Position numbers and translations under genes: made by a program
The notes under the pieces: generated by a model
What the model was told of the DNA's origin: nothing
Database searches by the model: none
The model's input: only the letters and a program-made list of their open reading frames with translations
Source of the DNA: DASZQY01 sp036511595
GTDB taxonomy: Bacteria; Pseudomonadota; Alphaproteobacteria; Rhizobiales; Kaistiaceae
NCBI GenBank assembly: GCA_036511595.1
Contig: DATCBY010000006.1
Location: 1-37,015, forward strand
DNA: 37,015 nucleotides
Reading direction: 5' to 3'
Part shown: one piece after another, positions 23,316 through 31,740 of the stretch
How the letters are laid out: the number at the start of each line of letters is the position of its first letter
Numbering within the stretch: the first letter of the stretch is position 1

Positions 23316-24338
23316 ATGAAGCGGGCCGCCCGCTACTACCTCGCTGCCGCGATCGGCTTCGCCGCGGCCGTTGCGGCCGGTGCGGCGCTGGCGAGGGGAC
23401 CCTTCGGGGTGACCACGCCCGAAGCTGGCGGCAGCGGCTTCGGCGGCCCGCTCGGGCCGTTTTTCGTTTGGATCGCGCTTTATCAGGCGCAATTCTACAA
23501 GGCGCTCACCGATGCGCTGACGACGCTGAAGGAAAATCCGTGGGGCGTCTGGCTGCTGCTGGGGCTGAGCTTCGCCTATGGCGTCTTCCACGCCGTCGGC
23601 CCCGGTCACGGCAAGGCGGTCATCACATCGTATCTCGTTTCTTCCGGTGAGACGGTCCGCCACGGTGTGCTGCTGTCGTTTGCGGCGGCGATGGTGCAGG
23701 CGGCGGTGGCCATCATCCTCGTCGTCGGCGGCGCCATCCTGCTCCGCTTCACCGCCATGCAGATCACCGACGCAACCGACTGGCTGGAGGCGGGCAGCTA
23801 CGCGGCGATCGCCGTCATCGGGGCGTGGCTGCTGTGGACCAAGTCGTTCGGCGGCGGACATCACCACCATCATCATCGCCACGTCGCCGGCGGGGATGAC
23901 GGCCACGATCACGCCGGTCACGATCATGATGACCATCACTACGATCACCACGACCATGACGATAGTCGCCATGCTCACCACGATCACGCACCGGCGCCGG
24001 CCAGATCGGGGGTGATGCGGGCGTGGTCGGCGATCGTTGCGGTCGGCGTGCGGCCGTGCTCGGGGGCGATCATCGTGCTTGTCTTCGCCCTGTCGCAGGG
24101 CCTCTTCGCCGCCGGGATCGCCGCGGCGATCGTGATGGGCCTCGGCACCGGCCTCACCGTCGCGGCTCTGGCAGCACTCGCGGTTTCGGCGCGCAGCGTC
24201 GCCGTTCGCCTTGCCGGCGCCGATTCGCCTACCGGCGTACGCCTGGTTCGCGGGCTGGAGATCGTCGGCGCGGCCTGCGTGACGCTATTTGGGCTGGTGC
24301 TGCTCGGCGGCGCGATCGCCGGCGGCCTGCCGATCTAG
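23316..24338 (+). CDS. NicO/RcnA-type nickel-cobalt transporter
   Basis: The 340-residue inner-membrane protein has membrane segments at the N-terminus (YLAAAIGFAAAVAAGAAL), in the middle (VWLLLGLSFAYGVFHAVGPG, with the conserved HAVGPGHGK), and at the C-terminus (three segments, including GVRPCSGAIIVLVFAL). Between them lies a cytoplasmic His/Asp-rich loop of about 60 residues (GGGHHHHHHRHVAGG through SRHAHHDHAP). These are features of NicO-family Ni/Co transporters. Whether it imports or exports is not decidable; RcnA efflux pumps also have such a loop. It follows DUF1007 by four bases. No cobalamin or NiCo riboswitch was recognised upstream. Confidence 0.9.
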   Translation: MKRAARYYLAAAIGFAAAVAAGAALARGPFGVTTPEAGGSGFGGPLGPFFVWIALYQAQFYKALTDALTTLKENPWGVWLLLGLSFAYGVFHAVGPGHGKAVITSYLVSSGETVRHGVLLSFAAAMVQAAVAIILVVGGAILLRFTAMQITDATDWLEAGSYAAIAVIGAWLLWTKSFGGGHHHHHHRHVAGGDDGHDHAGHDHDDHHYDHHDHDDSRHAHHDHAPAPARSGVMRAWSAIVAVGVRPCSGAIIVLVFALSQGLFAAGIAAAIVMGLGTGLTVAALAALAVSARSVAVRLAGADSPTGVRLVRGLEIVGAACVTLFGLVLLGGAIAGGLPI

Positions 24339-24342
24339 GCGC

Positions 24343-25122
24343 CTACTCGGCGGCGGAAAGGAACCGCGCCGCGGCGCGTTCGCGGAGCGCGTTGCCAAAC
24401 GCCGCGAACAACGCCTGCGAAGGCCCGTCGTTACGCACCCAGTATTCCGGGTGCCACTGGACACCGAGCGCGAAGCTCCGCGCGTTCCTGACGCTGACCG
24501 CCTCGATGGTGCCGTCCGGCGCTAGCGCTTCCACGACCAGACCCTCACCGAGGCGACCGATCGCTTGCCGGTGCAGCGAATTCACCCGCACCGCGCCGGC
24601 GCCGATGATCCCGGCAAGCACGCCGCCCGGCTCGACCGTGACCTCCTGGCGGATGACGAAACGGAGGTCGTTGTCGTCGCTCACCGGGGCGCGATGGTCG
24701 TCGCGCCCGGCAATCTCCTGCACCTCGGCGACGAGCGTGCCACCGTGGGCGACGTTCAGTTCCTGCATGCCGCGGCAGATGGCGAAGAGCGGCACGCCGC
24801 GCTTCAGCGTCGCGGCGATCAGCGGCAGCGTGACCGCGTCGCGGCGCGGGTCGTGCGGCAGCGTCTTGTCGCTCGGCGGCGCGCCATAACGCAGTGGCTG
24901 CACGTTGGAGCGGCTACCCGGCAGCAGCACGCCGTCCACCCGATCAAGGAGGGCGTCGAAATCGGTGCCTTCCTCCAGCGACGGCAGGATGAGCGGCAAG
25001 GCGCCGGCGCCGTTGACGATGGCCCGGAGGTAGGCCTCGGCGGCGGCGTGCCAGCGGTAGCCGTCGGTTTCCTTGACGTCGGCGGCGACGGCCACGACCG
25101 GGGTTTGCAGGTTCGTGCGCAT
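24343..25122 (-). CDS. class I glutamine amidotransferase-like hydrolase (peptidase C26, PuuD-like)
   Basis: The 259-residue protein starts at ATG 25122. The nucleophile Cys is in PLFAICRGMQELNVAHGGTL and the His-Glu dyad is in GVQWHPEYW, forming the class I GATase triad. VDGVLLPGSRSNVQP and VNSLHRQAIGRL are typical of gamma-glutamyl-gamma-aminobutyrate hydrolases (PuuD). This enzyme releases GABA in putrescine breakdown, which would fit a polyamine-rich cell, but no other puu genes are nearby. Four bases separate it from the convergent transporter stop. The shared promoter region with DUF2277 is 156 bp. Confidence 0.85.
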   Translation of the reverse strand: MRTNLQTPVVAVAADVKETDGYRWHAAAEAYLRAIVNGAGALPLILPSLEEGTDFDALLDRVDGVLLPGSRSNVQPLRYGAPPSDKTLPHDPRRDAVTLPLIAATLKRGVPLFAICRGMQELNVAHGGTLVAEVQEIAGRDDHRAPVSDDNDLRFVIRQEVTVEPGGVLAGIIGAGAVRVNSLHRQAIGRLGEGLVVEALAPDGTIEAVSVRNARSFALGVQWHPEYWVRNDGPSQALFAAFGNALRERAAARFLSAAE

Positions 25123-25198
25123 GACGCGGATACTAGCCGAAATCGGCCGCAAAAGCGCTATCAGCCGACGCATCCCTGTTCCGCGGCTCGCGGCCCGA

Positions 25199-25228
25199 TT
25201 GGCAAGCCGCGCCGACAGCGAGTAAAAT
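25199..25228 (+). promoter_or_regulatory. candidate promoter of the DUF2277 gene
   Basis: TTGGCA (25199-25204), an 18-bp spacer and TAAAAT (25223-25228) form a reasonable sigma-70 promoter 50 bp upstream of the DUF2277 start. Confidence 0.45.
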
Positions 25229-25278
25229 CGGCCGATGGATGGCCGGGTACCAAACCCAGCCCAGTAGGAGTCCGGCAG

Positions 25279-25551
25279 ATGTGCCGCAACATAAAGACGC
25301 TTTTCAATTTCGAGCCGCCGGCCACCGATGACGAAATCCACGCTTCGGCGGTCCAGTTCGTGCGCAAGCTTTCCGGCTTCACCCATCCGTCGAAGGCGAA
25401 CGCGCCGGCCTTCGAGCAGGCGATCGCCGACGTGACGGCGGTTGCCGCGCGCCTCATGCAGGAACTGGAAACCAACGCGCCGCCGCGCCACCGCGAGGTC
25501 GAGGCGGCGAAGGCTCGCGCCCGCAATGCCGAGCGTTTCGGCACCGCCTAG
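25279..25551 (+). CDS. DUF2277 family protein
   Basis: The 90-residue cytosolic protein starts MCRNIKTLFNFEPPATDDEI, the strongly conserved N-terminus of DUF2277, with Cys2 close to the start. VRKLSGFTHPSKANAPAFEQ and a helix AARLMQELETN then PPRHREVEAAKARARNAERF follow. AGGAG lies 10 bases upstream of ATG 25279. The family is widespread in alphaproteobacteria and actinobacteria and has no function that I know of. Confidence 0.92.
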   Translation: MCRNIKTLFNFEPPATDDEIHASAVQFVRKLSGFTHPSKANAPAFEQAIADVTAVAARLMQELETNAPPRHREVEAAKARARNAERFGTA

Positions 25552-25618
25552 GGCTGCGGCGTAGCGCCCGGCCAGCCACGGTGGACATCGGTGACGGCGC
25601 CCCTATTGTTGCGCGCCA

Positions 25619-26677
25619 ATGGTTCCCCGTCCGCCGCCCGCCAGGGGCTTGACGCCCGCGCCGCAGCTTCCCGCCGGTCATCCCCCGGTGCGGCCGCCGC
25701 GCGTCGGCGTGCTGGTCGTCAACCTGGGCTCGCCAGCGGCGACCGATCCGAAGTCGGTACGGCGTTATCTCAATCAGTTCCTGTCCGACCCGCGGGTCAT
25801 CGAAATCTGGCGCCCGCTGTGGTGGCTGATCCTCAAGCTCGTCATCCTGAACATTCGGCCGAAGAAGACCGCGCATGCCTATGCGCAAATCTGGAACAAG
25901 GCGCACAACGAAAGTCCGCTGATCGTGACTACGCGGGCGCAGGCGAGCGAGCTTAGCCGCCGGCTGTCCGGCGACGGCATCGTCGTCGACTGGGCGATGC
26001 GCTACGGCGAGCCGGCCATTGGCGATCGGCTGCGGGCCCTGAAGAAGGCCGGCTGCGAGCGCATCCTGCTGGCGCCGCTCTATCCGCAATATTCCGCCGC
26101 GACGACCGCGACCGCCAACGATGCGGCCTTCGCCGAGCTGAAGGAGATGCGCTGGCAGCCAGCGGTCCGCACCCTGCCGCCCTATCACGACGATCCCGCC
26201 TACATCGCGGCGCTTGAAACTTCGTTGCGGGAGGAAATCGCCCGCCTGCCGTTCCTGCCAGATGTGGTCCTGGCGTCGTTTCACGGACTGCCACGCGAAT
26301 ATCTCGACAAGGGCGACCCCTACCATTGCCAATGCCAGAAGACCGCGCGGCTGCTCCGCGAGAAGCTCGCCTGGCCGAAGGAGAAGCTGCGCATCGTCTT
26401 CCAGTCGCGCTTCGGCGCCGCCGAGTGGCTGCAACCCTACGCCGAGCCGACCATCGCCGAATTGGCGAAGAGCGGGGTCAAGCGCCTCGCCGTCGTGATG
26501 CCGGGCTTCTCAGCCGACTGCCTGGAGACACTGGAGGAAATCGGCATGCGCGCCGCCGAGACGTTCAAGGCCAACGGCGGCGAATCCTTTACCGCCATTG
26601 CCTGCCTCAACGACAGTCCGGTCGGCATGGACATGGTTGAAACGCTGGTCCGCCGCGAGCTCGCCGGCTGGCTTTAA
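25619..26677 (+). CDS. hemH: ferrochelatase
   Basis: The 352-residue ferrochelatase inserts Fe2+ into protoporphyrin IX, the last step of haem synthesis, at the cytoplasmic membrane. Motifs include RVGVLVVNLGSPAATDPKSV, the porphyrin region RYGEPAI, APLYPQYSAATTAT, the metal-site His in LASFHGLPREYL, and YHCQCQKTARLLREKL then VFQSRFGAAEWLQPY. VMPGFSADCLETLEEIGMRA is the C-terminal signature. The ~30-residue Pro-rich N-terminal extension before PPRVGVLVVN is unusual. ATG 25619 has no clear Shine-Dalgarno; a TATTGT box 9 bp upstream suggests a very short leader. Confidence 0.95.
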   Translation: MVPRPPPARGLTPAPQLPAGHPPVRPPRVGVLVVNLGSPAATDPKSVRRYLNQFLSDPRVIEIWRPLWWLILKLVILNIRPKKTAHAYAQIWNKAHNESPLIVTTRAQASELSRRLSGDGIVVDWAMRYGEPAIGDRLRALKKAGCERILLAPLYPQYSAATTATANDAAFAELKEMRWQPAVRTLPPYHDDPAYIAALETSLREEIARLPFLPDVVLASFHGLPREYLDKGDPYHCQCQKTARLLREKLAWPKEKLRIVFQSRFGAAEWLQPYAEPTIAELAKSGVKRLAVVMPGFSADCLETLEEIGMRAAETFKANGGESFTAIACLNDSPVGMDMVETLVRRELAGWL

Positions 26678-26794
26678 GGCTGGCGACCGATTTCACTGGT
26701 TTCGGGCAACTCCCGTCCATACATGCAGGAAGGCGCCAGGAGCGCCGATTCGCCACCCGCGCGTGCGCTGGCTGGCTGGCCTTGGGAGCGCCCG

Positions 26795-27769
26795 ATGGGC
26801 TTCAATTGGGTCGTCGTCGCGATCGTCATTCTGGTCATCCTGGTGCTGTTTGCCGGCATCAAGACGATCCCGCAAGGCTTCAACTACACGATCGAGCGTT
26901 TCGGGCGCTTCACGCGCACGCTGAAGCCCGGCCTCAATCTCATCGTGCCGTTCATCGATCGTGTCGGCGCCAGGATGAACATGATGGAGCAGGTGCTCGA
27001 CGTCCCGACGCAGGAGGTCATCACCAAGGACAACGCGACGGTGTCGGTCGACGGCGTTGCCTTTTATCAGGTGATCGACGCGGCGCGGGCAGCCTATGAG
27101 GTGAAGGGGCTGCAGAACGCGCTGCTCCAGCTCACCATGACCAACATCCGCACCGTCATGGGCTCGCTCGATCTCGACCAGTTGCTGTCGCACCGTGACG
27201 AGATCAACGACCGGCTGCTGCACGTCGTCGATGCCGCGGCCTCGGCGTGGGGGCTGAAAGTCACGCGCATCGAAATCAAGGACATCGTGCCGCCCGCCAA
27301 TCTGGTCGAGGCAATGGGCCGCCAGATGAAGGCCGAGCGCGAGAAGCGCGCCGTTATCCTAGACGCGGAAGGCCTGCGCCAGTCCGAAATCCTCAAGGCC
27401 GAAGGCCAGAAGCAGGCGCTTATCCTGCAGGCGGAGGGGCGGCGCGAGGCAGCCTTCCGCGATGCCGAGGCGCGCGAGCGCTCGGCCGAAGCCGAGGCCA
27501 AGGCGACCGATGTGGTGTCGAAGGCGATCGCCGGCGGCGATATCCAGGCGCTCAACTATTTCGTGGCGCAGAAATACACGCAGGCAATCGAGGCGCTCGC
27601 CTCGGCGCCCAACCAGAAGGTGCTGATGCTGCCGATCGAAGCGTCGTCGCTCATCGGTTCGCTCGCCGGCATCGGCGAGATCGCGAAGGAAACTTTCTCG
27701 TCCGAAGCCGGTGCGGCCCGCGCCGATGCCCGGTCCGGCCGTGTGCCGACAACTGGCGGGGGAAGCTGA
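26795..27769 (+). CDS. qmcA: SPFH/Band 7 membrane protein, QmcA-like
   Basis: The 324-residue stomatin/prohibitin-like protein has an N-terminal membrane anchor (WVVVAIVILVILVLFAG), the SPFH domain (IPQGFNYTIERFGRF, VPTQEVITKDNATVSVDGVA then FYQVIDA), and DIVPPANLVEAMGRQMKAE. A long charged coiled coil (REKRAVILDAEGLRQSEIL, EAEAKATDVV) follows, and the end is GSLAGIGEIAKETF. GGGAG precedes ATG 26795, which fits better than an upstream in-frame ATG. It is coupled to the nfeD gene (TGATG). The pair forms membrane microdomain complexes and supports protein quality control. Confidence 0.92.
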   Translation: MGFNWVVVAIVILVILVLFAGIKTIPQGFNYTIERFGRFTRTLKPGLNLIVPFIDRVGARMNMMEQVLDVPTQEVITKDNATVSVDGVAFYQVIDAARAAYEVKGLQNALLQLTMTNIRTVMGSLDLDQLLSHRDEINDRLLHVVDAAASAWGLKVTRIEIKDIVPPANLVEAMGRQMKAEREKRAVILDAEGLRQSEILKAEGQKQALILQAEGRREAAFRDAEARERSAEAEAKATDVVSKAIAGGDIQALNYFVAQKYTQAIEALASAPNQKVLMLPIEASSLIGSLAGIGEIAKETFSSEAGAARADARSGRVPTTGGGS

Positions 27770-28224
27770 TGGTCCTCGATTTCGTCCGCTCGCTGGGGCC
27801 GTGGGCGTGGATCATCGCCGGGCTGATTCTGCTCGGCCTGGAAGTGCTGGCGCCGGGCAACGTCTTCGTCTGGTTCGGCATCGCGGCGCTCATCACCGGC
27901 GGGCTGGCGCTCGTCACGGCGCTCGGCTGGCAGGCGTATTCCCTCATCTTCGTGGTGCTTGCGGTGGTGCTGGTCGTCGCCGGCCGGCGCTATTTTGCCC
28001 GTGGGCCCGCGGTCAGCGAGCAGCCGTTCCTCAACCAGCGCGCCGCCGGCCTCGTCGGGCGGCGCTACGTCCTGACGGAGCCGATCGTCGACGGCCACGG
28101 GCAGGTGCGTATCGACGACACGAAGTGGCGGATCGTCGGACCTGACCTTCCTTCGGGAGCGAAAGTGCGGGTGGTGTCGGTTGATGGCGTCGTGCTTGCG
28201 GTAACAGCCGATAGCACCGGCTAG
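27769..28224 (+). CDS. NfeD-family membrane protein
   Basis: The 151-residue partner of the SPFH protein has membrane helices AWIIAGLILLGLEVLAPG and FVWFGIAALITGGLALVTAL, then YSLIFVVLAVVLVVAG, and a C-terminal OB-fold domain (LVGRRYVLTEPIVDGHGQVR, TKWRIVGPDLPSGAKVRVVS). It is the short, YbbK/NfeD1b type without a protease domain. Its ATG overlaps the stop of qmcA, so the two are made together. Its stop codon shares CTAG (28221-28224) with that of kdsD. Confidence 0.92.
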   Translation: MVLDFVRSLGPWAWIIAGLILLGLEVLAPGNVFVWFGIAALITGGLALVTALGWQAYSLIFVVLAVVLVVAGRRYFARGPAVSEQPFLNQRAAGLVGRRYVLTEPIVDGHGQVRIDDTKWRIVGPDLPSGAKVRVVSVDGVVLAVTADSTG

Positions 28225-29231
28225 GCGACGCCGATCCTGAGCAGATCGTGCATGTGGACGATGCCGGTCGGCTTGCCGCCGTCGACCACGAAGAGCGCCG
28301 TGATCTTCGCCTGATTGAGCAGATCGAGCGCCGCGCCGACCAGCATGTCGGGGCCGATCGTCTTCGGCCGCTTTGTCATTACCTCATCGACCTTGCGGCC
28401 GAGGAGATGCGGTTCCTCGACATGGCGACGAAGGTCGCCGTCGGTAATGACGCCGACCAGTTTGCCGGCTGCGTCAACAATGCCGACGCAGCCGAGGCGC
28501 TTGCCGGTCATCACCATGATGGCGTCGCTCATCAGCGCCCCTGAGGACGCCAGCGGCACAGCCTCATCGCGGTGCATGATGTCGCGTACGAAATGAAGAT
28601 TGGCGCCCAGGCGTCCGCCCGGATGCAGCACATGAAAGTCCTCGGCAGTGAAGCCGCGGCTCTCGAGCAGCGCGATGGCGAGCGCGTCGCCGACGGCAAG
28701 CTGAATCAGCGTCGAGGTCGTCGGCGCGAGGCCGTGCGGGCAGGCCTCGTCGGCCGCCGGCATGAGGAGCGTGATGTCAGCGGCGCGGGCGAGCGTGCTG
28801 TCGGCCATCGCGGTCACCGCGATCAGCGGAATGCGGAAGCGGCGCGAATATTCGACCAGGCTGCGCAGCTCGCCGGATTCGCCTGACCATGACAGGGCCA
28901 GGATAACGTCGTCCGGCGTCACCATGCCGAGGTCCCCGTGGCTCGCCTCGGCGGGATGGACGAAGAATGCCGGCGTCCCGGTGGAGGCCAGCGTCGAGGC
29001 GACCTTGCGGGCGATGTGACCGCTCTTGCCGACGCCGCTGACGATGACGCGACCGCGGGCGGCGCGGATGGCCGCGACAGCTTCGGCAAACGGCGCGGCA
29101 AGGCGGTTGTCGAGGGCGTCGAGCAGGGCCGCGAGCCCGGCGCGTTCGGTTTCGATGGTGCGTCTTGCCGAGGCGGCCGCGTCATCGATCCCCGCCGGCC
29201 GGGCCTTCCCTGAGTTCAGCGAAACCGCCAT
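28221..29231 (-). CDS. kdsD: D-arabinose 5-phosphate isomerase (KpsF/GutQ/KdsD)
   Basis: The 336-residue enzyme has an N-terminal SIS sugar-isomerase domain (GRVIVSGVGKSGHIARKVAS, GTPAFFVHPAEASHGDLGMV, LALSWSGESGEL) and two CBS domains after residue ~205 (LGCVGIVDAAGKLVGVITDG then DLRRH; ALFVVDGGKPTGIVHMHDLL). It converts ribulose 5-phosphate to arabinose 5-phosphate, the first step toward Kdo of lipopolysaccharide. Full length for the family is about 330 residues. No kds partners are next to it. Confidence 0.94.
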   Translation of the reverse strand: MAVSLNSGKARPAGIDDAAASARRTIETERAGLAALLDALDNRLAAPFAEAVAAIRAARGRVIVSGVGKSGHIARKVASTLASTGTPAFFVHPAEASHGDLGMVTPDDVILALSWSGESGELRSLVEYSRRFRIPLIAVTAMADSTLARAADITLLMPAADEACPHGLAPTTSTLIQLAVGDALAIALLESRGFTAEDFHVLHPGGRLGANLHFVRDIMHRDEAVPLASSGALMSDAIMVMTGKRLGCVGIVDAAGKLVGVITDGDLRRHVEEPHLLGRKVDEVMTKRPKTIGPDMLVGAALDLLNQAKITALFVVDGGKPTGIVHMHDLLRIGVA

Positions 29232-29389
29232 TTTCCGAGCCTGACCGTTGCCGTTGCCGCTGGTCTAGCAGCTTTCGCCAGCCCCCGGAACAACGCCCCC
29301 GGGGCGAGCGGGCAACTTTGCGTTAACCAACAATCTTTACGATTGCGAAAGGATATCAGCCCGCCGGCTGTTCACTGCACGAGTTCTTC

Positions 29390-30688
29390 ATGCGCCCTGC
29401 CTTCGCCTCCTTGGTTGCCGCGATTTTCGTGGCGGCGATGCTTTCGGGAGCGGCGGCGGAAAACTTCGCGCTGCGGCCGGGAATTGTCCCGGATATGCCC
29501 GACGCCAATACGGACGACACCTCAGCTCCGCCGCCTCGCCGCGTCACGGCGGCCTCCGACCCGTACGCAGCGCTCGGTATCCGCGCCGGCGGGTTCATTC
29601 TCTATCCGTCCCTGACGATCGGCACCGGCTTTACGACAAATGCCTCCGCCAGCGCGGGCGGCACCCCGTCGGGTTTCGGCACGCTCACACCGGAACTGAA
29701 GATCCTGTCCGACTGGGATCGCAACGCCGTCGGCCTCGACCTCAAAGGCTCGTACGAAGACTTTTTCGACGGAACGACGCCGCCCGAGCCGTCCGCATCG
29801 GCCGAAGGCACGGCGCGCATCGACATTACCGACCAATGGACCGCCGACTTCGCGGCGGGAGCGACCTACGACGAGCAGAACGTCTCCGACCCCAATTATC
29901 CGGCGGGTGCCGACAAGCCGCCCGGCGTCATCGGGCTGACATCATCGGCCGATCTCAAGGGCAGTTTCGGCCTGGCTTCGTTCACCCTCGGCGGCAGCGC
30001 TGACCGGAACATCTATGAGGACGCGACCTCGCTCGGCGCGCTGATTGACCAGGGCGACCGGAACAATACAGATTACGCGGGGCGTCTGCGCGTGGGCTAC
30101 GACATCACCCCGACGCTGACCCCGTTCGTCGAGGGCGAGGTATCGCGGCGGGTTTACGACCGCACCATCGATAACACTGGCCTCCAGCGGTCCGGCGACG
30201 GCTATACGCTGCGCGCCGGTGTCGAGATCGAACACGATCCGCTGCTGAGGGGCGAAATCTCGGTCGGTACCACCCACCAGTCCTTCGACGATCCGACTCT
30301 GGCGCCACTTGATGCCCTCGCCTTCGACGGGACGCTCGTATGGGCGCCCACAAGGCTGACGACGGTCACGTTCGACGGCTCGACAAGCCTGCAGCCGGGC
30401 GATCTCGCAACGTCTTCCGGCTCGATACTCTACGATGCCTCGGTCGATGTGGCCTACGCCTGGCGCGACAACATCACCATTGACCTGACGGGAGCGATCG
30501 AGAACGAACGTTTCCAGGGCATCGGCGAGGTCGACACCACCTACGATGCGGGGCTCTCCGCGACCTGGAAGATCAACCGCACTCTCCAGCTCACCGCCGG
30601 CTATGTCCACGAATGGATGGATAGCAGCGATCCGACGCTGCCCTATCAGTCGGACACGGTGAAAGCCGAGCTCCGCGTCCAGCGCTAG
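29390..30688 (+). CDS. outer-membrane beta-barrel protein (beta-barrel porin 2 type)
   Basis: The 432-residue protein has a signal peptide (ASLVAAIFVAAMLSGAAA) and a proline-rich spacer (MPDANTDDTSAPPPRR). The barrel has about 14-16 alternating strands of the kind VGLDLKGSYEDFFDG, FTLGGSADRNIYED, YAGRLRVGYDITPTLTPFVE and LTAGYVHEWMD, ending in VKAELRVQR. The N-terminal 'GxRAGGFILYPSLTIGTGFTTN' is typical of the putative beta-barrel porin 2 (PF10082) family, often beside exopolysaccharide or envelope genes. The last residue is Arg, not the usual Phe. A TTAACCA sequence near 29324 is a possible CtrA half-site. Confidence 0.83.
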   Translation: MRPAFASLVAAIFVAAMLSGAAAENFALRPGIVPDMPDANTDDTSAPPPRRVTAASDPYAALGIRAGGFILYPSLTIGTGFTTNASASAGGTPSGFGTLTPELKILSDWDRNAVGLDLKGSYEDFFDGTTPPEPSASAEGTARIDITDQWTADFAAGATYDEQNVSDPNYPAGADKPPGVIGLTSSADLKGSFGLASFTLGGSADRNIYEDATSLGALIDQGDRNNTDYAGRLRVGYDITPTLTPFVEGEVSRRVYDRTIDNTGLQRSGDGYTLRAGVEIEHDPLLRGEISVGTTHQSFDDPTLAPLDALAFDGTLVWAPTRLTTVTFDGSTSLQPGDLATSSGSILYDASVDVAYAWRDNITIDLTGAIENERFQGIGEVDTTYDAGLSATWKINRTLQLTAGYVHEWMDSSDPTLPYQSDTVKAELRVQR

Positions 30689-30698
30689 GTACTGGTGC

Positions 30699-31651
30699 TC
30701 ACGGCCGCAGGACGATTCGCGCGTCGGTATCCGTCGCCGCCCAAGCTTTTGCGACATCGGCCAGCGGCATCGATTGGGTTGCGATCTCGAAGTTTGCGGA
30801 TGATGCGGCCGTCAGCACGCCCTGGATTGCCTTCAGCAACGCGGGAAACGGGATGCTGCCCATCCCGCTGCCCATGAGCTGCAACGCGGACGAGCGAAGG
30901 ACCGCGCTCGGAAGGTCGATGTTTGCACCGCTCATCGACCCGATCTGCAAGTAGCGGATCGGCACTCCGTCCGGGCCCGCCTTCGCGGCGGCAACCAGAA
31001 GCGTCTCGGCGCTCATCCCCCACAGGTAGTCGAGGACGATATCTACCCTGCTTTGGAACTCGCTCCTGAACGCGTCTTCAAGCGCGTCCCTGTCCGTTAC
31101 CAGTGCAATGACGACATCGGCACCGAGCCGCGCAAGGTCTTGAAACGAACTCGTCTGGCGTGCGGTCGCGATGACCCTCTTTGCGCCGAGGTGTTTGGCG
31201 ATCTGGATTGCCAGGCGGCCCGACGCGCCGGTGGCGCCGTTGACGAGAACCGTTTCGCCGGCGCGCAGGTGCGCCCGCTCGACCAGCGCCGCCCACGACG
31301 ACATCCCGGGGATTGCCATCGCGGCCGCCGCGTCGTCGCCGAGGCCATCGGGCAGGCAAACCAGTGCCCTTCGCCGATCAGGCTGTACTCGGCCATCGCG
31401 CCGTAGGGCATCTGGGGCATGATAAAATAGACGCGCTGGCCGTCTTCGGTGGTGCCGGTGCCGTCGATTCCGGGGACGAACGGCAGCGCACTGTCGGAGC
31501 TGTAGTGTTTTCCCGATGCGCGGCTCCGGGTGACATGACTGAGCGATGATGCGGTCACGCGCACCACGCTCTTGCCCGGTCCGGTCGTCGGATGCCTGAA
31601 TTCACCAAAGACCGGCGCGTGGCCCGCCTCGGTCACAATCGCTGCTTTCAT
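30699..31651 (-). pseudogene. NADPH:quinone oxidoreductase (zinc-less MDR family), single frameshift
   Basis: The first frame starts at ATG 31651 (KAAIVTEAGHAPVFGEF), with GGAG upstream, and reads through VPGIDGTGTTEDGQRVYFIM to SLIGEGHW near 31365. It then runs off into unrelated sequence. The adjacent frame resumes as VCLPDGLGDDAAAAMAIPGM then SSWAALVERAHLRAGETVLV and NGATGASGRLAIQIAKHLGA (NADPH fold) and runs to TGA 30701-30699. The pieces make one MDR-family quinone reductase of about 316 residues. A one-base indel near 31360 breaks it. It may be a sequencing error. It is divergent from a marR gene that probably controls it. Confidence 0.8.
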
Positions 31652-31687
31652 GCTTTGCTCCACGGAACAGATGGCCGCTCCTGCGTC

Positions 31688-31722
31688 TTGGTCATTCCGG
31701 ATATATGTGTATAATACACATA
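31688..31722 (+). promoter_or_regulatory. marR promoter with 19-bp perfect palindrome
   Basis: TATGTGTATAATACACATA (31704-31722) is a perfect palindrome around one central base. It embeds the consensus -10 TATAAT (31710-31715) of a promoter with -35 TTGGTC (31688-31693) and a 16-bp spacer. It is very AT-rich for this region. It lies between marR (start 31741) and the divergent quinone oxidoreductase gene (start 31651), the standard place for a MarR operator. Confidence 0.75.
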
Positions 31723-31740
31723 ATTGGGAGAGGGAAAATC

